Shown: positions 17,156 to 26,116 of the stretch, piece after piece
How the letters are laid out: the number at the start of each line of letters is the position of its first letter
Numbering within the stretch: the stretch's first letter is position 1
NCBI GenBank assembly: GCA_041394265.1
Contig: JAWKIO010000005.1
Location: 1,922,001 to 1,986,000, forward strand
Direction of reading: 5' to 3'
Length of the DNA stretch: 64,000 bases
Source: Acidimicrobiales bacterium
Lineage (GTDB): Bacteria; Actinomycetota; Acidimicrobiia; Acidimicrobiales; SZUA-35
Position numbers and translations under genes: made by a program
The notes under the pieces: generated by a model
What the model was told of the DNA's origin: nothing
Databases searched by the model: none
The model's input: only the letters and a program-made list of their open reading frames with translations

Positions 17156-18646
17156 GTGGGACAACGACGAAAGACGACCACCTCCAACTTTGGCGTCGGG
17201 GGGCGTGAGAGTCACGACTCGACTCCTTTCTACGATCGATTTCGTGCACCCGAGCTGAGCGATGACCAACACATCCCTGCCCCGAAACCGATCGCCGAAC
17301 CGTTCATCTGTGGCGACGCCCGCGATATGGACGAGATTGACGACGGGTCTGTCGCTCTCGTCGTCACGTCCCCTCCCTACTTTGCAGGCAAGCAATACGA
17401 GGAAGAACTGGACCGCGAAGGTGTTCCTGCGTCGTATCTCGAGTACCTCGAGATGCTTACGGACGTCTTTGCCGAGTGCGTGCGCAAGCTCGAGCCGGGT
17501 GGCCGGTTGGCCGTCAACGTCGCAAACCTCGGACGCAAGCCGTATCGCAGCTTGTCGGCTGACGTCATCCGAATCCTCGAGCACGATCTAGGGATGCTGC
17601 TGCGCGGCGAGCTGATCTGGCAAAAGGCTGAGGGCGCGAGCGGATCATGCGCCTGGGGCTCGTTCCGCAGCGCAGCGAACCCGGTACTCCGCGACATCAG
17701 CGAGCGAGTCATCATCGCGAGCAAGGGTCGCTTCGACCGTGCCAAGACTGTGAAGCAGCGGCTTGCGGAGGGGCTTCCCCACGAGAGCACCATTCTCACA
17801 GAGGACTTCATGGCCTCGACTCTCGATATCTGGCCTATCCCACCAGAGTCAGCACGACGCGTCGGCCACCCGGCACCGTTTCCAGTCGAACTCCCAGAAC
17901 AGCTCATCCGCCTGTACACGTTCAAGGATGATCTGGTTCTCGACCCATTCATGGGATCTGGTTCGTCGCTCGTTGCAGCCGCCCGGCTCGGACGTCGATA
18001 CGCCGGCTACGACCTTGATTCCAGCTACGTCGAGATCGCTCGCGAACGAGTCGCCACTGAGACTCGAGCATCGGTCGCACCGACGGTCACCGTTGTCGAG
18101 AACGACTCGAGTGCGCCGGCCCCGGTCGTTGATCTGCGAGAGCAACCGGAGAACTTCCAGAGCCGTGCGACCAAGGAGGGGAAGGCTGCACAGAAGCTCG
18201 CTGAAGAGCTACTCGACGAGGCTGGATTCGTCATCGACGAACGCAACCGGCGGATCAGAAAGACGGGTGTGACCGTCAACTTCATCGCCAAGGACAACAA
18301 CGGCGACTCCTGGTACTTCGACGTATCAGGAGCATTCACAAGCCACCGCGGCGGATTGCTGAGAACCGACACCGTCTGGAAGTGTCTGGGCCGAGCGCAC
18401 GCCCTCCGCGGAGATGAAGGACGAGGACGAGTACCGCTTGTTTTCCTCACCAGTCATCTGCCGAGGACACCAAGCGACGGGGACACCGCCTTAAGGACCG
18501 CTGGTCCGAACGCCTTCTTCGACGCCATCGAGATGCTGTCGGAGGACAGCCTCAAACGGCTCAGCCTCTACGCGCAGGGAGGATACGTCGACAATCCTCA
18601 ACCAGGTTTTTGGACGGTAGCGGATCTCGCTCGGCGAATAGGCTGA
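17156..18646 (+). CDS. Beta-class site-specific DNA methyltransferase with C-terminal extra domain
   Basis: A 496-residue amino-methyltransferase. The catalytic motif TSPPY (about residues 71-75) precedes the SAM-binding DPFMGSGSS (about 262), the beta-class order, so it should make N6-methyladenine or N4-methylcytosine. The last 170 residues form a second domain with a Lys/Glu helix and FIAKDNNGDSWYFDVSGAF, perhaps a nuclease-like fold or target-recognition part. GGAGG just before GTG 17156 decides the start; GTG 17117 upstream has no such site. The next two genes follow within a few bases, giving a likely restriction-modification operon. Local GC and codon use are lower and less biased than in flanking genes, suggesting transfer. 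Confidence 0.88.
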   Translation: MGQRRKTTTSNFGVGGRESHDSTPFYDRFRAPELSDDQHIPAPKPIAEPFICGDARDMDEIDDGSVALVVTSPPYFAGKQYEEELDREGVPASYLEYLEMLTDVFAECVRKLEPGGRLAVNVANLGRKPYRSLSADVIRILEHDLGMLLRGELIWQKAEGASGSCAWGSFRSAANPVLRDISERVIIASKGRFDRAKTVKQRLAEGLPHESTILTEDFMASTLDIWPIPPESARRVGHPAPFPVELPEQLIRLYTFKDDLVLDPFMGSGSSLVAAARLGRRYAGYDLDSSYVEIARERVATETRASVAPTVTVVENDSSAPAPVVDLREQPENFQSRATKEGKAAQKLAEELLDEAGFVIDERNRRIRKTGVTVNFIAKDNNGDSWYFDVSGAFTSHRGGLLRTDTVWKCLGRAHALRGDEGRGRVPLVFLTSHLPRTPSDGDTALRTAGPNAFFDAIEMLSEDSLKRLSLYAQGGYVDNPQPGFWTVADLARRIG

Positions 18647-18648
18647 TA

Positions 18649-18957
18649 GTGGATTTCGTCGCCTGTGCCGTCGTCCGTGACGACCCTCCTTTTCTCCTCA
18701 TCGCTGAGGATCAAGAGACTCTCAACTGGGTGATCGCGCTTCAGCTCATCGCGCGAATACCTGGGAACGACATCGGCGAAGGTCTTCGGGACCGGCTTCG
18801 TACTGCGCTGCGGAATGAGCAGTGGGGCGAGGCAGTCGAACTGTGGATGAGTCACGGCACCGAGGTCGACGTCTACTCGTCGTTCGAGCTCTATCGAGCA
18901 AGCGACGTTGAGCTGGCTGCCCATGAGCTGGACTTCACGCCCTTGTTTCAGGATTGA
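18649..18957 (+). CDS. Small protein of the R-M operon, unknown function
   Basis: A 102-residue protein starting at GTG 18649, two bases after the methyltransferase stop. It is acidic and helical (DDPPFLLIAEDQETLNWVIALQLIARIPG) with no membrane segment, no helix-turn-helix and no nuclease motif that I recognise. Its position between methyltransferase and putative endonuclease, with gaps of 2 and 3 bp, ties it to that system, perhaps as a subunit or control protein. It is not similar to known C-proteins. Confidence 0.6.
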   Translation: MDFVACAVVRDDPPFLLIAEDQETLNWVIALQLIARIPGNDIGEGLRDRLRTALRNEQWGEAVELWMSHGTEVDVYSSFELYRASDVELAAHELDFTPLFQD

Positions 18958-18960
18958 GCC

Positions 18961-19963
18961 GTGCCGAGCAGTCTCACCGAGATCACGGAGATTTCGACGG
19001 CTCTCGGCATGCTCGGCCCTGACCTCGAGTCGACGCTCGAGCATCGACCGCGCGAGCTGGTCGGTGTGTCGGATGAGACGTGGCGAGCTCTGCAGCTGGC
19101 CTACCACAATGGCGAGCACGAGGCGTCCTTCCGGCGCTGCGTTCGCCAACGGTCGCGCCTTCCTGCAGGCGCGCGATGGTCTCAGAGGCCGATCGCCGAT
19201 TCGTGCAGAGTGGAAGGGACCTCATCAACCTCCAGGCGACGACGTCATTCCTGCCGATCTTCGGCTTGATCATGTGTTTCTTGTCAGCTGCAAGTACCTC
19301 TCGAAGGTCTTGGTCAATCCGGGTCCTCCGAGGCTCTTCGAGCGGCTACTCGTCGGTGATGAACGGTCGAGGACGCACTGGTTCATTGAAGCTGCACCAG
19401 ATGAGTACCAGAGGCTCTACGTGGCCGCCTCAAGGTTCACCGGAATCGAGGGTCTTCCCGAGCACGTCAGAGATCTCACTCGAGAACAACAGCGCGCTCT
19501 AAAAGTGAACCTGTCTGCCAGGTCTTGGCCGCAGCCTCTGCAAGGACCCTGGCAGGACGTTTGCGACGCTGTCTCAGCAGAGTCGGCGCTTAGGTGGAGA
19601 GCAGCATTGTCGCAACCGCGCAACCCGCTTCGGCTGCTCTGGCGAATGCTGCGGATAACCACCGCCACCTACTTCATTCTCGGAACGAGTCGAGCCGATT
19701 CCCTGCGGCTCCGAGTCGACTCGGCGTGGGACTGGATGCAGCAGTACGACTTGACGAGCTTCGAGGTGGTCCCCGTCAAGGCTGGCCAGCCGCAAGTGGC
19801 ATGGGCAGCTGCCGTCACTAGCCGCGCTTCTGGGATTGAACGAATGGTCGAGGGGCACGTCGAGATTCGATGGAGCCACGGCAGATTTCTCGGTTCGCCA
19901 GAAGCAAAGGTCTACTTGGACACTCCTCACGTCCAAGTACCCGGCTACAACCTCCTCGACTGA
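18961..19963 (+). pseudogene. Putative restriction endonuclease, disrupted by a one-base frameshift
   Basis: Starting at GTG 18961, the frame encodes MPSSLTEITEISTALG... through HNGEHEASF to about 19131. After the run ccgg at 19131-19134 the good coding sequence continues in the +1 frame (AAFANGRAFLQARDGL...) to the TGA at 19961-19963. Removing one G there joins the halves into a 333-residue protein with no other break. The second half has EWKG and LRLDHVFLVSCKYLSK, which resembles a D...(S/E)xK nuclease core. Position directly after a methyltransferase supports a restriction enzyme. Either the gene is inactivated, or the assembly has a one-base insertion, or there is frameshifting. Confidence 0.7.
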
Positions 19964-20128
19964 CGATCGACTCATCGACCTCCGAAGTCCGTCTCGGCCC
20001 TGCAAGTGGAACGAGTGAGCAGTCATGCCATGCGTCACGGTGTCCGATCGTGGTGCCGCCGCTACCGTTGGTGATCTCTTGCTCGTGCCCATCATGGGGG
20101 CTTGGGCACCGAACGGAAGTACCAGTTC

Positions 20129-21685
20129 ATGGACACCACCTTTGCCGACCTCGGCCTTCCGGCCGACTTGGTCGATGTTCTCGCACGCCAGCGCATCCAT
20201 CACCCCTTCGAGATCCAGGCGGCCACCATCCCCGACGCCCTTGCCGGACGCGATGTCCTCGGCCGTGCGCCGACCGGATCGGGCAAGACCCTGGCCTTCG
20301 GTCTGCCGCTCGTCGCCCGCCTCGAGAAGGCTCGGCCTCGCCACCCCAAGGCGCTCATCCTGTCGCCGACTCGCGAGCTCGCCGAGCAGATCCGTGCCGA
20401 ACTCGAGCCGCTGATTCGCGAACGTGGTCGCACTGCCGCCGCCATCTACGGCGGTGTCGGCTTCGGTGAACAGCAGCGAGCGCTGCGGGCCGGTGTCGAC
20501 CTGCTCGTCGCCTGCCCCGGCCGTCTGATCGACCTGTTGAACCAGGGCGAGGTGAAGCTGAGCGAGGTCAACCAGGTGGTGATCGACGAGGCCGACCGCA
20601 TGGCCGACATGGGGTTCCTCCCTCCGGTGCGCCAGCTCCTCGACCTCACGTCCACCGATCGCCAGACCACGCTGTTCTCCGCCACGCTCGACCGCGACGT
20701 CCAGGTCATCATCGACGCCTACCAGAACGATCCCGTCCGTCATGAGTTCGGGCCCTCGGAGCAGACGCTCGACAAGCGGGCCTCCCACCGATTCATCAAG
20801 ACCCAGCAGAACCTCAAGGTTGCGCTGGCGGCCGACGTCATCACCGAGACCGGCACGACCATCGTGTTCTGCCGGACCCGCCACGGCGTGGACCGGGTCG
20901 CCCGTCAGCTTCGCAACGCCGGCGTCAAAGCCGGTTGGATCCACGGCGGCCGTTCACAGAACCAACGTGACGCCGCCCTCGACGCGTTCACCTCCGGTCG
21001 GGTGTCGGCGTTGGTGGCCACCGACGTGGCGGCCCGCGGTATCCACGTCGATGACGTCGCCGGGGTCATCCACTTCGATCCACCGGAAGACGCCAAGACG
21101 TACATCCACCGGTCGGGTCGAACGGCCAGGGCCGGCGCCGGCGGGGTGGTCGTGTCGTTCGTGAACTCCGACCAGTACAAGTCCACCAAGAAGATGCAGA
21201 AGGAACTCGGGCTGCCCGACCACCTCGAGGAGACACCCGACATCACCGACCCCGAGGATCGCCCGGCACCGGTGCGTGACGAAACGGCGGCGAAGCCGCA
21301 GAGCGCCAAGCCTGCCGGTCAACGGCGCGGCGGCCAGGGTCGCCGCAACGGCGGCGGGCGCAATGGCGGCTTCGGTGGTGGCGGTCGCGACGGCGAAGGT
21401 CGGGGTCAACGAACCGAGCATGCTCGCAGCAGCGGCGACGGCAATGGCAATGGGCGCTCCAACCGGACCGAGCGAACTGACGATCGCCCCTCTCGCAGCG
21501 GCCCGCGCGACGCTCGTCGTGCCGGCACTGAGTCGGGTCGTCCCGGTCGGCCGAACGCCTCGGGTCGTCCCGGCACGGCCAAGGTCAACGACGGCACCAA
21601 AAAGAAGAAGGGTCCGAAGGTGTCTTCGCGATCGGGGAAGCCCCGCCCGAAGAACAAGCGCGGCGGTACCGGCCGTCGGCCCTGA
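20129..21685 (+). CDS. DEAD-box RNA helicase
   Basis: An ATP-dependent RNA helicase of 518 residues. In order: Q-motif with PFEIQAATIP, P-loop APTGSGKT, PTRELAEQI, DEAD in VVIDEADRMADMGF, SAT in LFSATL, VFCRTRHGVD, VATDVAARGIHVDD and HRSGRTARAG. The C-terminal 150 residues are an Arg/Gly/Asn-rich disordered tail ending in a Lys/Arg cluster, as in RhlE-type helicases that bind structured RNA or ribosome precursors. GGAAG at 20115 lies nine bases before ATG 20129; an upstream TTG at 20102 is less likely. It immediately follows the R-M island but has normal host composition. Confidence 0.93.
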   Translation: MDTTFADLGLPADLVDVLARQRIHHPFEIQAATIPDALAGRDVLGRAPTGSGKTLAFGLPLVARLEKARPRHPKALILSPTRELAEQIRAELEPLIRERGRTAAAIYGGVGFGEQQRALRAGVDLLVACPGRLIDLLNQGEVKLSEVNQVVIDEADRMADMGFLPPVRQLLDLTSTDRQTTLFSATLDRDVQVIIDAYQNDPVRHEFGPSEQTLDKRASHRFIKTQQNLKVALAADVITETGTTIVFCRTRHGVDRVARQLRNAGVKAGWIHGGRSQNQRDAALDAFTSGRVSALVATDVAARGIHVDDVAGVIHFDPPEDAKTYIHRSGRTARAGAGGVVVSFVNSDQYKSTKKMQKELGLPDHLEETPDITDPEDRPAPVRDETAAKPQSAKPAGQRRGGQGRRNGGGRNGGFGGGGRDGEGRGQRTEHARSSGDGNGNGRSNRTERTDDRPSRSGPRDARRAGTESGRPGRPNASGRPGTAKVNDGTKKKKGPKVSSRSGKPRPKNKRGGTGRRP

Positions 21686-21729
21686 GGCTCGATCGTTCAT
21701 GATCCATAGCCATCGACCGATGGGATTCC

Positions 21730-22188
21730 ATGGCTCTGGTGAACGTGAAGAAGAAGGTCGAGAAGGCTGCCGACAAGCTCGGTCTGCGCTCTGGTGAGGT
21801 CGTGGTCGCCGGGTGCACCACCAACCCCAAGGGCACGATCAAGCACATGATCGGTCGCGAGGTGGGTGGCGTCGTCGGCGCTGCCATCGCCGGTCGTTCC
21901 TCGTCGCCGACCGCGGCGCCGACCGAGGGCACCCTGGGTTCTCGCTTCCCGTCGGGTCAACGCTTCCTCGTGTTGACCGACCAGCGTGTCTTCACCTGCA
22001 CGTTGTCGGCAATGACCGGCAGTCCGAAGGCGATCGACGCCGAGTGGCAGCGCACCGAGATCGTCTCGGTCACCATGGAGAAGGGACGGATGGCATCGCC
22101 CCTGACCATCGTCTTCGCCGACGGCTCGGCGGTCGAGGTCGAGGGGGCGATGGGTTCCGACCCCGCTTCACTCGCCGACGCGTTCTGA
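21730..22188 (+). CDS. Conserved hypothetical protein, PH-like
   Basis: A 152-residue soluble protein with a Lys-rich start (VNVKKKVEKAADKLGL), a Gly/Ala-rich hydrophobic stretch (REVGGVVGAAIAG) that is too short and polar to be a clear membrane helix, and a beta-rich C-terminal half (FLVLTDQRVFTCTL...TEIVSVTMEKGRMASPLTIVF). The last part resembles bacterial PH-like modules. The function is unknown. It lies 44 bp after the helicase gene on the same strand and converges with the oxidoreductase gene. Confidence 0.68.
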   Translation: MALVNVKKKVEKAADKLGLRSGEVVVAGCTTNPKGTIKHMIGREVGGVVGAAIAGRSSSPTAAPTEGTLGSRFPSGQRFLVLTDQRVFTCTLSAMTGSPKAIDAEWQRTEIVSVTMEKGRMASPLTIVFADGSAVEVEGAMGSDPASLADAF

Positions 22189-22203
22189 TGTCGCCGCGTC
22201 GGA

Positions 22204-23169
22204 TCAGGGGATGAGTAACACCTTCCCGGTGGTCTGACGACCCTCGAGCAGGCGATGCGCTTCGGCCGCTTCGGCAAGGGGGATCCGCTCGCCGATCCGC
22301 ACATCGAGCTTGCCCTCGGCCATCCAGCCGAACAGCTCGTCGGTGCGCCCGACGAGTTCCTCGCGCGTCTGGGTGTAGCTGCCGAGCGTGGGCCGAGTGA
22401 GGAACAGCGATCCGTTCGACAGCACCAGTGGGGAGATCGGATCGACCGGCCCCGAGGCGTTGCCGAACGTGGCCATCAGACCACGAGGTCGCAACAGCCG
22501 TAGTCCGTCGTCGAACGTCGTCTTGCCCACCCCGTCGTAGACGACGTCGAGCGGGCGCTTGCCGGCGATGGCCTCGATCGCATCGGCAAAGTTCTCCTCG
22601 GCGTAGTTGATGACGTGATCGGCTCCGGCACCCGTCGCCAACTCGGCCTTCTCGGCGGTGCTGACGGTGGTGAAGACCTCGGCGCCTTTGAGCTTGGCCA
22701 TCTGGATCGCCAGGAGGCCGACGCCCCCGGCACCGGCGTGGATCAGGCAGCGCTCCCCGGCGGCGAGCGGCCACGTATCGGTGATCAGGTAGTGCGCGGT
22801 GAGGCCCTGGAGCATGACGGCAGCGGCCAGGTCGAGGTCGACCCCGTCAGGGACCTTCACGGCGACGGCGGCGGGAATGGCGGCCATCGTGGCGTACGAG
22901 TTCGGCGCCATCGCCCACGCCACCCGGTCACCTTCGACCAGATGATCGACGCCTTCCCCAACGGCGGTCACCACACCAGCGCCCTCCATTCCGAGTCCGG
23001 CTGGCAGCGGCAATGAATAGAGACCGGATCGGTGATAGGTGTCGATGAAGTTCACGCCGGCGGCGGCCATCTCGACCACGACCTGGCCCGGCTTCGGCGT
23101 CGGATCGTCGAGTTCGTCGAAGGTCAGGACCTCGGGTCCGCCGGTCGTGGCAAAGCGAATCGCATACAT
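22204..23169 (-). CDS. qor: Quinone oxidoreductase (NADPH-dependent, zinc-free MDR family)
   Basis: A 321-residue medium-chain dehydrogenase/reductase that reduces quinones or activated alkenes with NADPH. The N-terminal domain has GVNFIDTYHRSGLY and LGMEGAG; the Rossmann fold has IHAGAGGVGLLAIQMAKLKGA, and VVYDGVGKTTFD follows. No catalytic-zinc Cys/His set is present, which fits Qor rather than alcohol dehydrogenase. ATG 23169 (MYAIRF) matches family starts; an ATG 24 bases further upstream adds eight non-conserved residues. It converges on the hypothetical gene at 21730. Confidence 0.88.
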   Translation of the reverse strand: MYAIRFATTGGPEVLTFDELDDPTPKPGQVVVEMAAAGVNFIDTYHRSGLYSLPLPAGLGMEGAGVVTAVGEGVDHLVEGDRVAWAMAPNSYATMAAIPAAVAVKVPDGVDLDLAAAVMLQGLTAHYLITDTWPLAAGERCLIHAGAGGVGLLAIQMAKLKGAEVFTTVSTAEKAELATGAGADHVINYAEENFADAIEAIAGKRPLDVVYDGVGKTTFDDGLRLLRPRGLMATFGNASGPVDPISPLVLSNGSLFLTRPTLGSYTQTREELVGRTDELFGWMAEGKLDVRIGERIPLAEAAEAHRLLEGRQTTGKVLLIP

Positions 23170-23243
23170 GGGGAGCAGTCTGTCACTGCTCATCGCCCCA
23201 CGCCCGCCCGGCTCGCCGACGAGCGGTCGGGTCGCGGACGAGC

Positions 23244-24671
23244 TCAGAGCGCGAAGCCACCCAGCTTCGTCTCGAGATACTCGCTGATGCCCTCGGGGCC
23301 GCCTTCGCGGCCGAGGCCCGAGTCGCCCATACCACCGAAGGGCGCAGAGGCCGAGGTGGGGTTGACGTCGTTGATGCCGATGATGCCGAACCGCAGGCCT
23401 TCGAAGGCACGCATCGCCGTGGTGATGTCGTTGCTGTACACGTAGGCCGCAAGCCCGTAGTTGGTGTCGTTGGCGAGATCGATGACGCCATCGACGTCGT
23501 CGTAGACGATGACCGGGGCGACCGGTCCGAAGGTCTCCTCGCGGTAGATGGTCATCGTCTCGGTGACACCGGTGAGGAGGGTGGGGGCGTAGAAGTGGCC
23601 CCGGCCGAAGTCGCCGTCGGTCAACCGGTTGCCGCCGACGAGTGCTTCGGCCCCCTTGCTCGTTGCGTCGTCGACCTGAGCGGCCACCTTCTCGACCGCG
23701 GCCTCGTTAACAAGTGGACCGACGCCCACACCGTCGTCGAAGCCGTTGCCCGCCTTCACCTTGCCGACACGGTCGACCATGGTGGAGATGAACGCATCGG
23801 CGGCGTCTCGGTGGACGTACAGCCGGTTCGGGCTGATGCACGCCTGGCCCGAATTGAGGAACTTGAGGGCCGCAGCTCCCTTTGCGGCACGTACAGGGTC
23901 GGCGTCGGGGAAGACGATGAACGGGGCATGTCCGCCGAGCTCGACCGACACCCGCTTGAGGTGGCTTGCCGCTGCACCGGCCAGGTGACGCCCGACCGGC
24001 GTGGATCCGGTGAAGGTGAGCTTGGCCACCTTGGGGTGGCTGGTGAAGGTCTCGCCGATCGGTCGTGGGTCGAGCGCGGTGACCATGTTGATGACACCGT
24101 CGGGAATCCCGGCGTCGATGAACAGTTCGAAGACGGCCTTCGCACACAGTGGCGTGGCCTCGGCCGGCTTCAGGACCACCGTGCAACCAGCAGCGAGGGC
24201 TGGCCCCATCTTCCGGGTGAGCATGGAGATCGGGTAGTTCCACGGCGTGACCGCTGCAACCACACCGACCGGCTGACGGATGCTCAGGAACCGCTGATCG
24301 GGGCGGGACGAGGGGATCCAGCTACCGGTGACCCGAGTGGCTTCCTCGGCGTAGTAGAGCAGGAAGTCGGCGCCGTAGTTGACCTCGGCCCGGGCTGCCT
24401 TCAGCGGCTTGCCCTGTTCGAGGGTCATGAGCCGTGCGAGATCTTCGGCCCGCTCGAGCATGAGGGCGTGCGCCTTGCGCAGCAGGGCCGCCCGAGCGTG
24501 GGCGGTGGTGGTCGACCAGGCCGGGAAGGCGGCGTACGCCGCTTCGATGGCGGCGGTCGCATCGATGGAACCCCCGTCGGGCATCGTGCCGATCACCTCG
24601 CCCGTCGCCGGGTTGGTCACGTCGAACGTGCCGCCGGCAAAGGCGTCGGTCCATGCACCGTTGATGAACAT
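23244..24671 (-). CDS. gabD: NAD(P)-dependent succinate-semialdehyde dehydrogenase-like
   Basis: A 475-residue aldehyde dehydrogenase. The active-site Glu is in SVELGGHAPF and the nucleophile Cys in SGQACISPNR; the PWNYPISM and FTGSTPVGR cofactor motifs and EETFGPVAPV are present. The closest pattern is GabD, which oxidises succinate semialdehyde in GABA or related breakdown, as the PWNYPISM and GQACISPNR residues suggest; other small aldehydes remain possible. It starts at ATG 24671. The oxidoreductase gene lies downstream on the same strand but 74 bp apart. Confidence 0.85.
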   Translation of the reverse strand: MFINGAWTDAFAGGTFDVTNPATGEVIGTMPDGGSIDATAAIEAAYAAFPAWSTTTAHARAALLRKAHALMLERAEDLARLMTLEQGKPLKAARAEVNYGADFLLYYAEEATRVTGSWIPSSRPDQRFLSIRQPVGVVAAVTPWNYPISMLTRKMGPALAAGCTVVLKPAEATPLCAKAVFELFIDAGIPDGVINMVTALDPRPIGETFTSHPKVAKLTFTGSTPVGRHLAGAAASHLKRVSVELGGHAPFIVFPDADPVRAAKGAAALKFLNSGQACISPNRLYVHRDAADAFISTMVDRVGKVKAGNGFDDGVGVGPLVNEAAVEKVAAQVDDATSKGAEALVGGNRLTDGDFGRGHFYAPTLLTGVTETMTIYREETFGPVAPVIVYDDVDGVIDLANDTNYGLAAYVYSNDITTAMRAFEGLRFGIIGINDVNPTSASAPFGGMGDSGLGREGGPEGISEYLETKLGGFAL

Positions 24672-24785
24672 CGAATCTCACTCCGTCGATCGTCGGCCTC
24701 GGCTGACCGCCACTCGAGGCGGCCAGACCAGCGCCCAAGGTACTGGTCGGCGAGTGGATCGACCCAGTTCGGTGTCAGGTGCCGT

Positions 24786-25151
24786 TCAGACCGCGACCAG
24801 ATTCGGTCGACGAGCCGGTGTCGCATCGGCGGGGACCTCGCGTCGCTGGATCGAGACGATGTCGTTGGTGCGATACGACGCAACACGAGTCGACCACGAG
24901 TCGATGGTGCCACGGCTCGAACCCGTGGCGAAGAACGTGGTCATCGGCCCCTCGGGCTGATAGGCGTTGGCGCCGACGACCGTGATCTCGCCACCGGACG
25001 CGAGCTCGACGAGGTGCTCGACCAGCGGCTCGTCGGCGGTCGTTCGCAGATCGATCTCGGTCTCGGTGGTGTCGGCGCCGAGCTCGATGAGCGAGCCGTC
25101 GGCATCGAAGCGGAACTCGGTGGCGCCGGCCGCTGCGGTGGTGATGGTCAT
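24786..25151 (-). CDS. Hypothetical protein
   Basis: A 121-residue protein starting at ATG 25151 (MTITTAAAGATEF) behind AAAGGGAG. It is acidic, Thr-rich and probably beta-stranded, with GGEITVVGANAYQPEGPMTTFF and RGTIDSWSTRVASY. There is no signal sequence or membrane helix. The family is not recognised. It lies between the dehydrogenase and thioesterase genes with independent spacing of about 100 bp on each side. Confidence 0.55.
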   Translation of the reverse strand: MTITTAAAGATEFRFDADGSLIELGADTTETEIDLRTTADEPLVEHLVELASGGEITVVGANAYQPEGPMTTFFATGSSRGTIDSWSTRVASYRTNDIVSIQRREVPADATPARRPNLVAV

Positions 25152-25240
25152 GATTGTCTCCCTTTCGAACACGCGTCACGAGTATGGATGAAGGGGTGTG
25201 ACAGTCGATGAGAGGCGGTCGTTCGGCGCCGCTGGATCGT

Positions 25241-26050
25241 CTACGACGGGACCCTCGGGACCAGTGCCAATTGGCGGGACAGCGCCACCAGACGGCCGGT
25301 CGAATCCCAGAGCTCGGCGTCTTCTTCGAGGAGTCCGTCCGTGACGAATCGAGTGGTGAACACGCCCCGCAACCAGCCCGGTGCCGGGTCGGACCGGACC
25401 TGCACGGTGAGTTCGAGGGTGGGCACCCACGCCACCGGGAGGTTGGCGTTGAAGATCGTCGGAGGGAAGGCGTCGCTTGCCTGTAGGAGGGCGAAGGCGT
25501 CGAGGGGCTCGTCATCGATCAGGCGGAACCACCCGCGCACGAGTGCCTTGCCGGAGCGGACACCTTCGGCCGACACCGAGTCTTCGGGATGCAGCCGCAG
25601 TTCCACCTTGTTGTGGAATGGGGGAAGGTCGGGGTGGTCGGCGGCATCAGATCGTGCAATGCACTCCTCGACCGGGGGAAGGTCGGGCGGGGCGCCGTTG
25701 GCGAGCAGGACGTCGCCGGTCGGCTTGATGTCGGAGAACGCACCCAGCAACTGCAGCACGGGTTTGCCCTCGGCCCGCATCGAGCCGGTGACGGTGACGA
25801 ACGACTTGCCGGACTTCACGATCTCGGTGTCGATGGTGACCGGCCCGGGACGACCGGGCGACAGATAGTGGGCCGTCAGCGTCACCGGGTGCGCTCGGCC
25901 GCTGGCAGCGGCCATGGCCCGAGCCGCGATCGAGATGAGATAGCCACCGTTGGCGTTGCCGCCGATGTCCCACCCATCGTGAACCTCGCCGTGGTAGCGA
26001 CCGTCGACGCTTTTGTCAGGGGAAACGGAGGTGGCTCGAAGGAACGACAT
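25241..26050 (-). CDS. Acyl-CoA thioesterase family protein (TesB-like double hotdog)
   Basis: A 269-residue protein with two hotdog repeats. The first contains DIGGNANGGYLISIAARAM and VTLTAHYLSPGRPG, the second AWVPTLELTVQVRS and LEEDAELWDSTGRLVALSRQLALV. NANGGY and the WDSTGRLVALS ending are typical of the TesB-like fold found in actinobacterial fatty-acid and mycolate neighbours. It hydrolyses acyl-CoA thioesters; chain length cannot be told. It starts at ATG 26050. Confidence 0.8.
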   Translation of the reverse strand: MSFLRATSVSPDKSVDGRYHGEVHDGWDIGGNANGGYLISIAARAMAAASGRAHPVTLTAHYLSPGRPGPVTIDTEIVKSGKSFVTVTGSMRAEGKPVLQLLGAFSDIKPTGDVLLANGAPPDLPPVEECIARSDAADHPDLPPFHNKVELRLHPEDSVSAEGVRSGKALVRGWFRLIDDEPLDAFALLQASDAFPPTIFNANLPVAWVPTLELTVQVRSDPAPGWLRGVFTTRFVTDGLLEEDAELWDSTGRLVALSRQLALVPRVPS

Positions 26051-26116
26051 CCGCCGGATGGTACGAGCTGACCAGGGAAGATGCGAAGTGGGCAGCGTGT
26101 GCTCGGTGGCCGATCC

